Shown here piece after piece: positions 9,139 through 16,353 of a stretch of 64,000 bases of DNA. The stretch spans positions 1-64,000 of the forward strand of contig JAUXWC010000228.1 of assembly GCA_030685025.1 (NCBI GenBank). The letters are read 5' to 3'. The notes below the pieces were generated by a model. It was not told the DNA's origin. It did not search any database and saw only the letters and a program-made list of their open reading frames with translations. Within the stretch, counting starts at the first letter, position 1. Every line of letters starts with the position of its first letter. The stretch is from Rhodoferax sp. (lineage in GTDB: Bacteria > Pseudomonadota > Gammaproteobacteria > Burkholderiales > Burkholderiaceae_C). The position numbers were made by a program, and so were the translations under genes.

Positions 9139-9434
9139 TTCTTGCCTTTGGGCTTGCCGGCTTTGGCGGCTTTGGCGGCTATGGCGGCGCCGAGCTTGTA
9201 CTCCAGGCGCCTTAGCACGATGTCTGCGTCCACATAGTCGTCTGCGACCTTCGCCGCCTCCAGCGAAGCCATGCCTCTGGCGATGAACTCTGCCTGGTTG
9301 CGCCGGCGCCGCACACTCTCCTGAACTGCGGTTTCGACGAACTCAGACAAAGACTCGGTGTCGCCCAACACGGCCTCGACCTCGGCTCGAAATGCGGGCT
9401 CGACCCGGACAGAAGGGATGGTTGCTGTCTTCAT
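9135..9434 (-). CDS. Antitoxin partner of the ParE-type toxin (ribbon-helix-helix-like)
   Basis: This 99-residue protein starts with a short strand-like segment, KTATIPSVRVEPAFRAEVEA, followed by two helices containing SLSEFVETAVQESVRRR, consistent with a ribbon-helix-helix DNA-binding N-terminus. The tail is rich in Ala and Lys (AAKAAKAGKPKGKK). I chose the ATG at 9434 because the 20 codons upstream do not look like family sequence and because an inverted repeat sits immediately upstream of this start. It should bind and neutralise the downstream toxin and repress the pair. The family is inferred from pattern and context, not from a strong signature. Confidence 0.72.
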   Translation of the reverse strand: MKTATIPSVRVEPAFRAEVEAVLGDTESLSEFVETAVQESVRRRRNQAEFIARGMASLEAAKVADDYVDADIVLRRLEYKLGAAIAAKAAKAGKPKGKK

Positions 9435-9436
9435 CG

Positions 9437-9456
9437 GCAAATTGTATTTCATTTGC
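9437..9456. promoter_or_regulatory. Candidate operator of the ParE-type pair
   Basis: GCAAAT (9437-9442) and ATTTGC (9451-9456) form a perfect 6-bp inverted repeat separated by 8 bp, placed directly before the antitoxin start codon on the minus strand. Autorepression at such sites is usual for these pairs. Confidence 0.4.
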
Positions 9457-9592
9457 GATGCATGCAGCAACTCTGGCGCAGCGGAAATGGGCACAACGCT
9501 GTCGCTACTTCCAACCAGACCATCTCCTGCGTCAGCCGTGCCGGATAAACACGATCAAGCGCCGTATGCAGTTTCAATTTCCGCTTACAAGC

Positions 9593-9615
9593 AATACAAT
9601 GAATGACGTTGTATT
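9593..9615. promoter_or_regulatory. Candidate operator of the AbrB/PIN pair
   Basis: AATACAA (9593-9599) and TTGTATT (9609-9615) form a perfect 7-bp inverted repeat with a 9-bp spacer, 37 bp before the AbrB-type antitoxin start. VapB-like antitoxins commonly bind such palindromes with their toxin to repress the operon. Confidence 0.45.
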
Positions 9616-9651
9616 CTCTCCTTACAACGGTCTGAATGAAAGAGGTTTGCC

Positions 9652-9996
9652 ATGCTAGCCGTCGTCACCAGCAAAGGGCAGTTGACCCTGCCAAAGGGTA
9701 TTCGGGAGCGTTTGGGTTTGAAGGCGGGTAGCCGCCTGGACTTCAGCGTCAATGAGCAGGGTTGGTTGCTGGCGCGACCGGTCACCAATACAGCACTCGG
9801 GCTCGCGGGTTTATTGCGCCGCCCTGGGCAAGCGGCGGTTTCGGTTGAAGCCATGGCCGAGGCCGTGGAGGCCACCGCAGCCGAGCTAAATACGCTTGCA
9901 GGTGCGAAGCCGATGGCGCAGAAGCGTAAGGGCGCTACCAAAACGGCTGGTAAGGCGGTTGGCAAAGCGGGCGGTAGAGCGGGACGCAAGTCGTGA
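9652..9996 (+). CDS. AbrB/MazE-type (SpoVT-AbrB domain) antitoxin
   Basis: This 114-residue protein starts with the swapped-hairpin AbrB domain: VVTSKGQLTLPKGIRERLGL, then KAGSRLDFSVNEQGWLLARP. The second half is helical and ends with a Lys/Ala/Gly-rich tail (residues about 88-114) that should be flexible and basic. AbrB-domain antitoxins pair with PIN-domain toxins, and the next gene is one, starting 4 bp before this gene stops. A ribosome binding site (AGAGG) lies 8 bp before the ATG, and the promoter region holds an inverted repeat. The charged tail is longer than in a typical 75-80 residue VapB. Confidence 0.85.
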   Translation: MLAVVTSKGQLTLPKGIRERLGLKAGSRLDFSVNEQGWLLARPVTNTALGLAGLLRRPGQAAVSVEAMAEAVEATAAELNTLAGAKPMAQKRKGATKTAGKAVGKAGGRAGRKS

Positions 9997-10403
9997 TTGG
10001 CCTCCACACCAATGCGCTGATTCGATTGCTCACGCAAGACGACGCGGCGCAGGCTGCGTCGGTGCGCAAGCGGCTGGCACCGTTGGATGCGGTGTCGGAG
10101 TCGGTATTGCTTAACAACGTGGTGTTGGTGGAAACACTGTGGACCCTGCGCAGAATTTACGGCTTTGAGCGTGCCGCCTTGCAGGACTTGATGGAGCATC
10201 TGCTGTCGGCCCGCACCTTTTGCTTTGAAGACCGGGCCACCGTGACGCAGGCGGTGGCGCTGTTTGCCAGCACGGCGGCGGACTTTTCCGATTGCCTGAT
10301 CGCCACGCAAAACGCCAGGCTGGGCTGTGAATGCACGGTAACCTTTGACAAGGGCATGAGCAGCTTGCCGCAAGTTGAAGTGTTGCGCACCAGGCCCGCC
10401 TGA
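9993..10403 (+). CDS. PIN-domain toxin (VapC-like) with altered first acidic residue
   Basis: The 136-residue protein aligns in pattern with VapC-type PIN ribonucleases, which use four acidic residues to hold metal ions and cut RNA. The second acidic site (VLVETLWTL), the third (DFSDCLIATQ) and the fourth (TFDKGMSSL) are present. The opening motif, normally LDTN, reads GLHTNALIRLL: the first catalytic Asp is replaced by His (codon CAC). The start is GTG, overlapping the antitoxin stop by 4 bp. The change may leave the toxin weak or inactive, so the pair could be decaying. The fold is confident; the activity is doubtful. Confidence 0.83.
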   Translation: MIGLHTNALIRLLTQDDAAQAASVRKRLAPLDAVSESVLLNNVVLVETLWTLRRIYGFERAALQDLMEHLLSARTFCFEDRATVTQAVALFASTAADFSDCLIATQNARLGCECTVTFDKGMSSLPQVEVLRTRPA

Positions 10404-10427
10404 CACGTTCACCGCTCCCGCAAACTC

Positions 10428-10862
10428 TCACTCCCCGCCCGCTGCACCGAACTCAGCAGCCAGGTCGCGCTCCAGTTCGATGCGCTCGCGGGTTTTGTCC
10501 TGGGTGGCGTGGCCGGAGATGTAGCCCTGGTTCACCAGCCGTTGGTAGTCGGCCTCGCGCGTTTGGGCCATCGGCACGGTGGCTTCCAGCTTGGCGATGG
10601 TCTGCCCGACGGTAGCGATCTCGGCCTGGCGGCGGTTGGCTTCCGCCTGGAGCTTGGCCAACTTGGCGCTGATGTCTTGCCACTCCGCCTGCAATTGGGC
10701 TTTCACTGCCGCCCAGTCGAAGCTGGCGCTGTGCTGGCCCTGGGCGGCTCCAGGCCCTTCGACAAGCGCTGGGCGAGCGGAGGTCGGCGCGGCGCTCTCC
10801 AGAGCTTTGCGCCAGCGCAAAGCCTGCATGATCGGCCGGGGATTGGCTTGGCTGCGGCTCAT
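10428..10862 (-). pseudogene. Remnant of a type I secretion membrane-fusion protein (HlyD family)
   Basis: The 144-codon frame keeps a short N-terminus (PIMQALRWRKALE) and then jumps to the periplasmic coiled coil with EWQDISAKLAKLQAEANRRQ and the HlyD-like signature LVNQGYISGHATQDKTRERI, after which it stops. Full HlyD adaptors are about 400-480 residues with a membrane helix, a lipoyl-like domain and a long C-terminal domain. All three are missing, so I read this as an internally deleted and truncated gene. A common repeat-like stretch (LVEGPGAAQG, about residues 33-42) lies at the deletion joint. The start still overlaps the preceding ABC remnant by ATGA, preserving the old operon junction. 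Confidence 0.72.
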
Positions 10863-10986
10863 GCTGCGGCCTCAGCTTCGTGCAACAGCGCATCGCTCGG
10901 CAGCCCCCCATCCCACATGCGCCACAGGTGCGCACAAGCCCCTGGGCTGTTTGAGCAAGGCCTCGTGCGGCCCTGCCTCCACGCAG
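10859..10986 (-). pseudogene. Remnant of a type I secretion ABC transporter (HlyB family), C-terminus
   Basis: Only the extreme C-terminus survives. One frame gives VEAGPHEALLKQPRGL, and after a shift near 10938 another frame gives CAHLWRMWDGGLPSDALLHE before the TGA. Together these match the usual end of HlyB-type peptidase/ABC exporters (EqGpHeaLL...gLYAHLWRMQ). The frameshift and the absence of the ATPase core upstream show that the gene is dead. It lies directly ahead of the HlyD remnant in the normal hlyB-hlyD order. I see no recognisable RTX substrate gene nearby. Confidence 0.65.
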
Positions 10987-11409
10987 TGTGCTCGACGGCG
11001 CGTTGGCGCCCTGGCCGCTGCTGACAGCCGCCCCCTATTGCTGTGCTTGCATGCTTGCGACCCAAGTTCGAAACTGGTGCGACCTTACACGTTGTTCACA
11101 ATCAAGCTGGGTGCATTTCTGCAACAAAATGCCCACAATCTCGGAGTGCGAGCGAGGAACCCGCGCCCCTTGCGCCAAATCAAGGGCCAGCAACCACCCC
11201 ATCATCCATGCCGCACCCCCCAAGAACCCAAGCCCCTCGGCAAGCGGTAACCTGCCGAGGGGCTTGCCCTGCGCAACGGGTGGGTAAACGGGTTGGCAGA
11301 GATAAGTATCGCGGGCTGCGTGCAGAAAGTGCTTTCGATTCCTGGGTCTATCGCAGTGCGTTCAGACAATTCATCTGCCATTCCGTCGATATGAAGAATA
11401 ATCACGTCC
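10987..11409. other. Intergenic stretch between the secretion remnants and the Lrp gene
   Basis: No convincing coding sequence is visible over about 420 bp. The only clear structure is the perfect 13-bp hairpin listed separately at 11230-11265. The rest could hold further decayed pieces of the exporter gene and the promoter of the Lrp gene, but nothing specific can be supported. Confidence 0.4.
11230..11265. terminator. Perfect 13-bp stem-loop, terminator-like
   Basis: AAGCCCCTCGGCA (11230-11242) pairs perfectly with TGCCGAGGGGCTT (11253-11265) around a 10-base loop. No long U tract follows on either strand, so it may be a weak or factor-assisted terminator, or an mRNA end-protecting hairpin upstream of the Lrp gene. 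Confidence 0.45.
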
Positions 11410-11868
11410 ATGGACAAACTCGACCGAAAAATTCTTCAAGTTCTGCAAACCAACGCCCGAGCCAGCCTGCAGGAGATTGGCCAGGCCGTTGGCTTGAGCC
11501 ACTCGCCGTGCTGGAACCGCATCAAGAAGATGGAGGACAGCGGCGTGATTGAGGGCTACACCGTGCGCCTGAATGCGGCCGCGCTCAACCTGGCCGAGAC
11601 CGTGCTGGTGCAGGTAACGCTGGACAGCCACTCCGACAACACGCTGGAAAAGTTTGGCGAGGTGCTGGCCAAGATCCCCGAGGTGGTGGAGGCCTATCTG
11701 GTGTCAGGCGACTACGACTACCTGCTGCGCATCGCCGTCAGCGGCACGCAGGACTACGAGCGCCTGCTGCGCGAGAAGCTCTACAAGATCAAGGGCATAC
11801 GCCACAGCAAATCGAGCTTTGTGCTGCGCACGCTCAAGAAGGCCGATCTGCCGCTGCTGCCGGTTTGA
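11410..11868 (+). CDS. Lrp/AsnC-family transcriptional regulator
   Basis: This 152-residue protein has the family layout: an N-terminal helix-turn-helix (LDRKILQVLQTNARASLQEI, then VGLSHSPCWNRIKKMEDSGVI) and a C-terminal RAM ligand domain with VEAYLVSGDYDYLLRIAVSG. Lrp-type regulators sense amino acids or related small molecules and often control the neighbouring operon. It sits 149 bp upstream of the hydroxycinnamate-type operon in the same orientation, with a promoter-like sequence between them, so it might regulate that operon or be independent. Another regulator of MarR type closes the same operon. The identification is firm; the target is inference. Confidence 0.92.
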   Translation: MDKLDRKILQVLQTNARASLQEIGQAVGLSHSPCWNRIKKMEDSGVIEGYTVRLNAAALNLAETVLVQVTLDSHSDNTLEKFGEVLAKIPEVVEAYLVSGDYDYLLRIAVSGTQDYERLLREKLYKIKGIRHSKSSFVLRTLKKADLPLLPV

Positions 11869-11966
11869 CGGTGCGCGGTTGATGTCGGCGGGGCGGGTTG
11901 CCTCGGTGCCGCCCGCAATGGCCAGGAACATCGGGAAAACACCGACGCAAAACACCCTTTCAAGGC

Positions 11967-11995
11967 TTGAGTTAGTTATAACCAATAACAATAAT
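11967..11995 (+). promoter_or_regulatory. Candidate sigma-70 promoter with an embedded palindromic operator
   Basis: TTGAGT (11967-11972), a 17-bp spacer and AATAAT (11990-11995) fit a sigma-70 promoter. Between them lies TTAGTTATAACCAA (11972-11985), palindromic at 12 of 14 positions around the perfect core GTTATAAC. A palindrome filling the spacer is a classic repressor site. The obvious candidates to bind it are the MarR-type protein encoded at the operon end and the Lrp protein just upstream. The downstream start at 12018 gives a short leader. Confidence 0.55.
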
Positions 11996-12017
11996 GCAAT
12001 CTCAAGGAACGCGCACG

Positions 12018-12812
12018 ATGAGCCACCCCCACCTTCATTTCGAACGCTGCGGCGAGCAACAAGAGATTGCCATCATCCGCCTCGCGCGCAACGCCAAGCG
12101 CAACGCCCTCAGTGACGCGCTGGTCCTGGCGCTACGCGATCTGTTTGACAAGCTGCCCGCCGGCGTGCGCGCGGCCGTGCTCGACGGCGAGGGCGAACAC
12201 TTCTGCGCCGGGCTGGACTTGAGCGAGCTCAAGGAGCGTGACGCCGCAGGGGGCCTGTACCACTCCCGCATGTGGCACTCGGTCATGGAGCGCGTGCAGT
12301 ATGGCCCGGTGCCGGTGATCGCGGCGCTGCACGGAGCGGTGGTCGGTGGCGGCCTGGAGCTGGCCTGTGCCTGCCACATTCGCGTGGCCGACGAGACCAC
12401 TTATTTCGCCCTGCCGGAAAGCTCGCGCGGCATCTTTGTGGGTGGCGGTGGCGCGGTGCGCATCCCGCGCCTGATCGGCACGGCACGCATGGTGGACATG
12501 ATGCTGACCGGGCGCGTCTACAACGCTCACGAAGGCGAGCGCATCGGCTTTGCCAGCTACCTGGTGCCCAAGGGCGACGCCTTAGCCAAGGCCCTGGAAC
12601 TGGCGCAAAAAGTCGCCAAAAACGGGGCACTCACCAACTACGCCATCACCCACGTGCTGCCCCGCATTGCCGAGGCACCTGGGGACCAAGGGTTCATGAG
12701 CGAATCCATGATGGCGGGCATCACCCAGAGCGCGCCTGAGGCCAAGGAGTTCATGCGCGCCTTTCTGGAAGGCCGGGCGGCCAAGGTACGTGGTGGCTCG
12801 ACAATCGGTTGA
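12018..12812 (+). CDS. Crotonase-family enoyl-CoA hydratase, candidate hydroxycinnamoyl-CoA hydratase/lyase
   Basis: This 264-residue crotonase-fold protein has the CoA-binding segment GEHFCAGLDLSELKERDA and the oxyanion-hole region HGAVVGGGLELACACHIRVA, followed by ALPESSRGIFVGGGGAVRIP. It is the first gene of the operon and lies directly before a feruloyl-CoA synthase. By analogy with ech/fcs systems it may hydrate and cleave hydroxycinnamoyl-CoA to the aromatic aldehyde, but sequence alone cannot separate this from ordinary enoyl-CoA hydration. I chose the ATG at 12018 because the upstream in-frame ATG at 11994 falls inside the promoter -10 element; an AAGGAA-like site lies about 10 bp ahead. 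Confidence 0.82.
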   Translation: MSHPHLHFERCGEQQEIAIIRLARNAKRNALSDALVLALRDLFDKLPAGVRAAVLDGEGEHFCAGLDLSELKERDAAGGLYHSRMWHSVMERVQYGPVPVIAALHGAVVGGGLELACACHIRVADETTYFALPESSRGIFVGGGGAVRIPRLIGTARMVDMMLTGRVYNAHEGERIGFASYLVPKGDALAKALELAQKVAKNGALTNYAITHVLPRIAEAPGDQGFMSESMMAGITQSAPEAKEFMRAFLEGRAAKVRGGSTIG

Positions 12813-12856
12813 GGACAGAGCTAAAGGTCTGTCCCGCAAAGTATCAGGAGCGCCAC
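12800..12856 (+). repeat. GGACAGA/TCTGTCC repeat, copy 1 (leads into the fcs ribosome binding site)
   Basis: GGACAGA (12813-12819) and TCTGTCC (12828-12834) are perfect inverted arms with GCTAAAGG between. The conserved unit continues through CCGCAAAGTATCAGGAG, whose AGGAG is the Shine-Dalgarno sequence of the synthase gene at 12858. Near-identical copies precede livH, and a diverged one precedes trpB2. Confidence 0.75.
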
Positions 12857-12857
12857 C

Positions 12858-14726
12858 ATGAGCGAACCCGCATTCCGCCCTCTGACTTTTGGCGTGACCC
12901 GAGTCGAACAGCGCCAGGGCGCGCCGGGCGTGTGTTACCTGAAGGCGCAGCAGCCGCTGCGCGAGCACCCGACGCGCCTGACCGAGCGCCTGCAACATTG
13001 GGCCAAGACCGTGCCCGAACGCCTCTTCCTGGCCCGGCGCATGCAGCATGACGATGGCAAGTTCGGTGATTGGCGCCAGGTGAGTTACGGGCAGGCGTGG
13101 GCCGCCGCCCGCAGCATTGCGCAAGGTCTGATCGACCGCGGCCTGACTGCGCAAAGACCGGTGGTGATTCTGTCCGAGAACGACCTGGAACACGCCCTGC
13201 TGGCCATGGGCTGCATGTTGGCAGGCGTGCCGTTTGTGCCGGTGTCGCCGCCCTACTCACTGATCAGCCAGGACTTTGCCAAGCTGCGCCACGTGCTGGA
13301 CACCGTCACGCCGGGCCTGGTGTTTGCGGCCGATGGCGCGCGCTACGGCAAGGCCATCCGCGCCTGCGTTGGTGAGGACGTTGAAGTGGTGCTGAACAAG
13401 GGCCTGCTGACCGATCGCCCCTGTACCGCCTTTGCCGAGCTTCTGGCGACCCCGGCCAGCGCAGCGGTGGACGCCGCCATGCAAGCCACCGGGCCGGACA
13501 CCATCGTCAAGTTCCTGTTCACCAGCGGCTCCACCACGCTGCCCAAGGCGGTTATCAACACCCACCGCATGTGGTGCGCCAACCAGCAGCAAATGACGCA
13601 GTCGATGCCGGTCATCACCGAAGAACCGCTGGTGCTGGTGGACTGGCTGCCCTGGAACCACACCTTCGGCGGCAACCACAACTTTGGCATGGTGGTCTAT
13701 AACGGCGGCACGCTCTACATCGACGACGGCAAGCCTTCGCCGGCGCTGGTTGGCGAAACTCTGCGCAACCTGCGCGAGGTGGCGCCCACGGTGTACTTCA
13801 ATGTGCCGGCCGGCTTCGAGGCGATTGCCAGCGCCATGCAGACCGACGCCACCTTGCGGCGCAATCTGCTGTCTCGGGTCAAGATGTTCTTCTACGCCGG
13901 CGCGGGCCTGAGCCAGCCGGTGTGGGACAGCCTGAGCGCGTCGCAAGAGGCGGAGCTGGGGCAACGCATCGTGATGACCACCAGCATGGGCATGACCGAG
14001 TCCGCGCCGTTTGCGCTGTTCGTGACCAACCCCAATGTGAAGGCCGGCGACCTGGGCGTGCCCGCGCCGGGCTTGGAAATCAAGCTGGTCCAGACTGGCG
14101 ACAAAACCGAGCTGCGTTACCGCGGCCCCAACATCACACCCGGCTACTGGCGTGCACCGCAGGAAACTGCCAAGCACTTCGACGAGGAAGGCTTCTTCTG
14201 CTCCGGCGACGCGGTGAAGTGGATCGACGAGCGTGACATCCACCAGGGTCTGAGATTCGACGGCCGCATCGCCGAAGATTTCAAACTCGCGACGGGCACC
14301 TTCGTCAGCGTCGGGCCACTGCGCAACCAGATCATTGCCGCTGGCGCGCCCTGCATCCAGGACGTGGTGATCACTGGTCTGGGCCAGCATGAGGTGGGCG
14401 CCATGGTGTTCCCCAACCTGGCGGCCTGCCGCGCCTTGAGTGGCCTGAGTGGCGAGGCCGCGCAGGACGTGGCGCAGGTGCTGGCCAGCCGGCCTGTGCG
14501 CGCCCATTTCCAGGCGCTGCTGGACCGGCTGGCCGAGCAGGCCACCGGCAGTGCCAGGCGCATCGCGCGCCTGTGCCTGCTAGCCGATCCACCCACCATC
14601 GACCGCAGCGAGATTACCGACAAAGGTTCGATCAACCAGCGCGCCGTGTTGGCGCACCGCTCCGCCACGGTGGAGGCGCTGCATGCCGACACTCTGCCCG
14701 GCTTGCTCAAGCCCAACGTGCACTGA
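12858..14726 (+). CDS. fcs: Feruloyl-CoA synthase (AMP-forming acyl-CoA synthetase)
   Basis: The 622-residue enzyme belongs to the ANL adenylate-forming superfamily. The ATP-binding P-loop TSGSTTLPKAV is near residue 220, DWLPWNHTFGGNHNFG follows, the adenine-binding motif TTSMGMTESAP is near residue 375, and the hinge region GLRFDGRIAEDFKLATGTFV lies near residue 465. The feature NDLEHALLAMGCMLAGVPFV and the whole layout match feruloyl-CoA synthases, which activate ferulate, coumarate or caffeate to the CoA thioester in the cytoplasm. It follows the crotonase gene by 45 bp, overlaps the next gene region, and is served by the downstream transporter. The exact hydroxycinnamate is inference. 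Confidence 0.88.
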   Translation: MSEPAFRPLTFGVTRVEQRQGAPGVCYLKAQQPLREHPTRLTERLQHWAKTVPERLFLARRMQHDDGKFGDWRQVSYGQAWAAARSIAQGLIDRGLTAQRPVVILSENDLEHALLAMGCMLAGVPFVPVSPPYSLISQDFAKLRHVLDTVTPGLVFAADGARYGKAIRACVGEDVEVVLNKGLLTDRPCTAFAELLATPASAAVDAAMQATGPDTIVKFLFTSGSTTLPKAVINTHRMWCANQQQMTQSMPVITEEPLVLVDWLPWNHTFGGNHNFGMVVYNGGTLYIDDGKPSPALVGETLRNLREVAPTVYFNVPAGFEAIASAMQTDATLRRNLLSRVKMFFYAGAGLSQPVWDSLSASQEAELGQRIVMTTSMGMTESAPFALFVTNPNVKAGDLGVPAPGLEIKLVQTGDKTELRYRGPNITPGYWRAPQETAKHFDEEGFFCSGDAVKWIDERDIHQGLRFDGRIAEDFKLATGTFVSVGPLRNQIIAAGAPCIQDVVITGLGQHEVGAMVFPNLAACRALSGLSGEAAQDVAQVLASRPVRAHFQALLDRLAEQATGSARRIARLCLLADPPTIDRSEITDKGSINQRAVLAHRSATVEALHADTLPGLLKPNVH

Positions 14727-14749
14727 TGTACAGGCCGGAACCAACGCTC

Positions 14750-15169
14750 ATGAGCAAAACCGTGGTCTACGAGGTGAAGGTCATGTTCGGCGACTGCGAT
14801 CCGGCGGGCATCGTGTTCTTCGCCAACTTCTCGAAATGGATGGACGCCGCGTCGCACAACTTCTTTGTGCAGTGTGGTGTGCCGCCGTTTCGGGAACTGG
14901 TCAAGACCACCGGCATCATTGGCGCCCCGCTGCTGGAAATCCACACCAAGTTCATGCGGCCGGCGACCTATGGCGAGACGCTGCAGATCCACACTTCGAT
15001 TCTGGAGTGGCGCAGCACCGTGTTCATCAACAAGCACCTGGTCATGCGCGGTGACGAGCTGCTGTGCGAGGGCACCGAGACGCGCGCCTTCTGTGTGCGC
15101 CGCGCGGACGACCCCGACCGCATCAAAGCCATCCCGGTGCCGCCAGACATCATGGCGCGATGCCTCTGA
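14750..15169 (+). CDS. 4-hydroxybenzoyl-CoA thioesterase-family (hotdog fold) acyl-CoA thioesterase
   Basis: This 139-residue hotdog-fold protein has the family signature VMFGDCDPAGIVFFANFSKW near the N-terminus, with the Asp in GDCDPAGIV expected to be catalytic, and a central KFMRPATYGETLQIHT. Such enzymes hydrolyse aromatic acyl-CoAs. Here it could release CoA from a product or relieve CoA trapping during hydroxycinnamate breakdown. An ATG at 14726 overlapping the synthase stop (TGATG) would add eight residues and is a real alternative; I chose 14750 because family similarity begins with MSKTVVYEVKV. It is in the middle of the operon. Confidence 0.85.
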   Translation: MSKTVVYEVKVMFGDCDPAGIVFFANFSKWMDAASHNFFVQCGVPPFRELVKTTGIIGAPLLEIHTKFMRPATYGETLQIHTSILEWRSTVFINKHLVMRGDELLCEGTETRAFCVRRADDPDRIKAIPVPPDIMARCL

Positions 15170-15219
15170 AACCGCCAGCTAGCCTTCCCCCCCACCACGA
15201 CCACTCAGGAGACAACACC

Positions 15220-16353
15220 ATGAAAGCCATCAAAACCCTCGTCGCTGCGTCCATTGCGGTACTGCTCGCTGGCGCCGCGCAGGCCGACATCAATATCGGC
15301 ATCAGCCTGCCGCTGACCGGCCCCACCTCTGCGCTGGGCGTGGCCAGCAAGGCCTCAATTGCCATGTGGCCCACCAGCATCGCCGGCCAGAAGCTCAACG
15401 TCATCATCCTCGATGACGCCACCGACCCATCGCTGGCCGCCAAGAACGCACGCCGCTTGGTGAGTGAAGACAAGGTGGACATCCTGTTCGGCTCGGCATC
15501 GACCCCGACCGCCAACGCCGTGGCCACGGTGGCGGCCGAGAGCGGCACGGTGCAACTGACCTTCGCGCCGATTGATGTCTCCACCGCCAAATCGCCCTGG
15601 TCGTACAACCTGCCGCAATCCACGCTGGTGATGTCGCACGCGCTGGTGGCACACATGAAGAAGAACGGCGTCAAGACGGTGGGCTTTCTGGGCTATGCGG
15701 ATGCGTTTGGCGAGCTGTTCTTGCGCGACATGAAGGTCAAGATGACCGGTACCGACCTCAAGTTCGTGTCGGAGGAGCGCTTTGCCCGCACCGATACCAG
15801 CGTCACCGGTCAGGCACTCAAGGTGACCGCCGGCAACCCCGACGCCATTTTGATCGTGGCCTCGGGCAGCGGCGCGGCGATGCCGCACAAGGCGTTGATC
15901 GAGCGCGGCTACAAAGGCAAGATCTACCAAACCCATGGCGCCGCCTCACGCGACCTGATGCGCGTCGGCGGCAAGGACGTGGAAGGCGGTTACGTGGTGG
16001 CCGGCCCCGGCATGGTGGCCGAACAGTTGCCGGCCAACCATCCCAGCAAGGCGGTCGCCCTGGCGCACGTGCAGGCCTGGGAGAAGGCCTTTGGACCCAA
16101 CAGCCGCAACACGTTTGCCGGCCACGCCTATGACGGCTCGGTGGTGCTGCAAAAAATCATTCCGATCGCCCTCAAGTCGGCCCAGCCCGGCACCAAGGAG
16201 TTTCGTGGCGCGCTCAAGGCAGCGCTGGAGAACGCCGGACCGATTGCGCTGTTTCATGGCACGGTCAACTACACCGCCTCTAACCACGCCGGCTACACCG
16301 ATGACACCGGTGTCGTGATGCGCATCACCAACGGCGACTGGAAGATTCAGTAA
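15220..16353 (+). CDS. ABC transporter periplasmic substrate-binding protein (Liv type)
   Basis: This 377-residue exported protein starts with a clear signal peptide (KAIKTLVAASIAVLLAGAAQA) and continues as a type I periplasmic binding protein, with INIGISLPLTGPTSALG and DDATDPSLAAKNARRLVSED. These Liv-type proteins bind branched amino acids, but many in Burkholderiales bind aromatic acids. The position between feruloyl-CoA synthase/thioesterase genes and the transporter genes suggests a hydroxycinnamate or related phenolic acid as ligand. The start at 15220 follows an AGGAG site and gives the signal peptide. The binding-protein call is firm; the ligand is inference. Confidence 0.9.
   Translation: MKAIKTLVAASIAVLLAGAAQADINIGISLPLTGPTSALGVASKASIAMWPTSIAGQKLNVIILDDATDPSLAAKNARRLVSEDKVDILFGSASTPTANAVATVAAESGTVQLTFAPIDVSTAKSPWSYNLPQSTLVMSHALVAHMKKNGVKTVGFLGYADAFGELFLRDMKVKMTGTDLKFVSEERFARTDTSVTGQALKVTAGNPDAILIVASGSGAAMPHKALIERGYKGKIYQTHGAASRDLMRVGGKDVEGGYVVAGPGMVAEQLPANHPSKAVALAHVQAWEKAFGPNSRNTFAGHAYDGSVVLQKIIPIALKSAQPGTKEFRGALKAALENAGPIALFHGTVNYTASNHAGYTDDTGVVMRITNGDWKIQ

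Noticed and set aside
11066..11400. Several short frames on both strands ahead of the Lrp gene
   Set aside because: None has a ribosome binding site, family motif or conserved pattern; they overlap a palindrome and a region of decayed genes.
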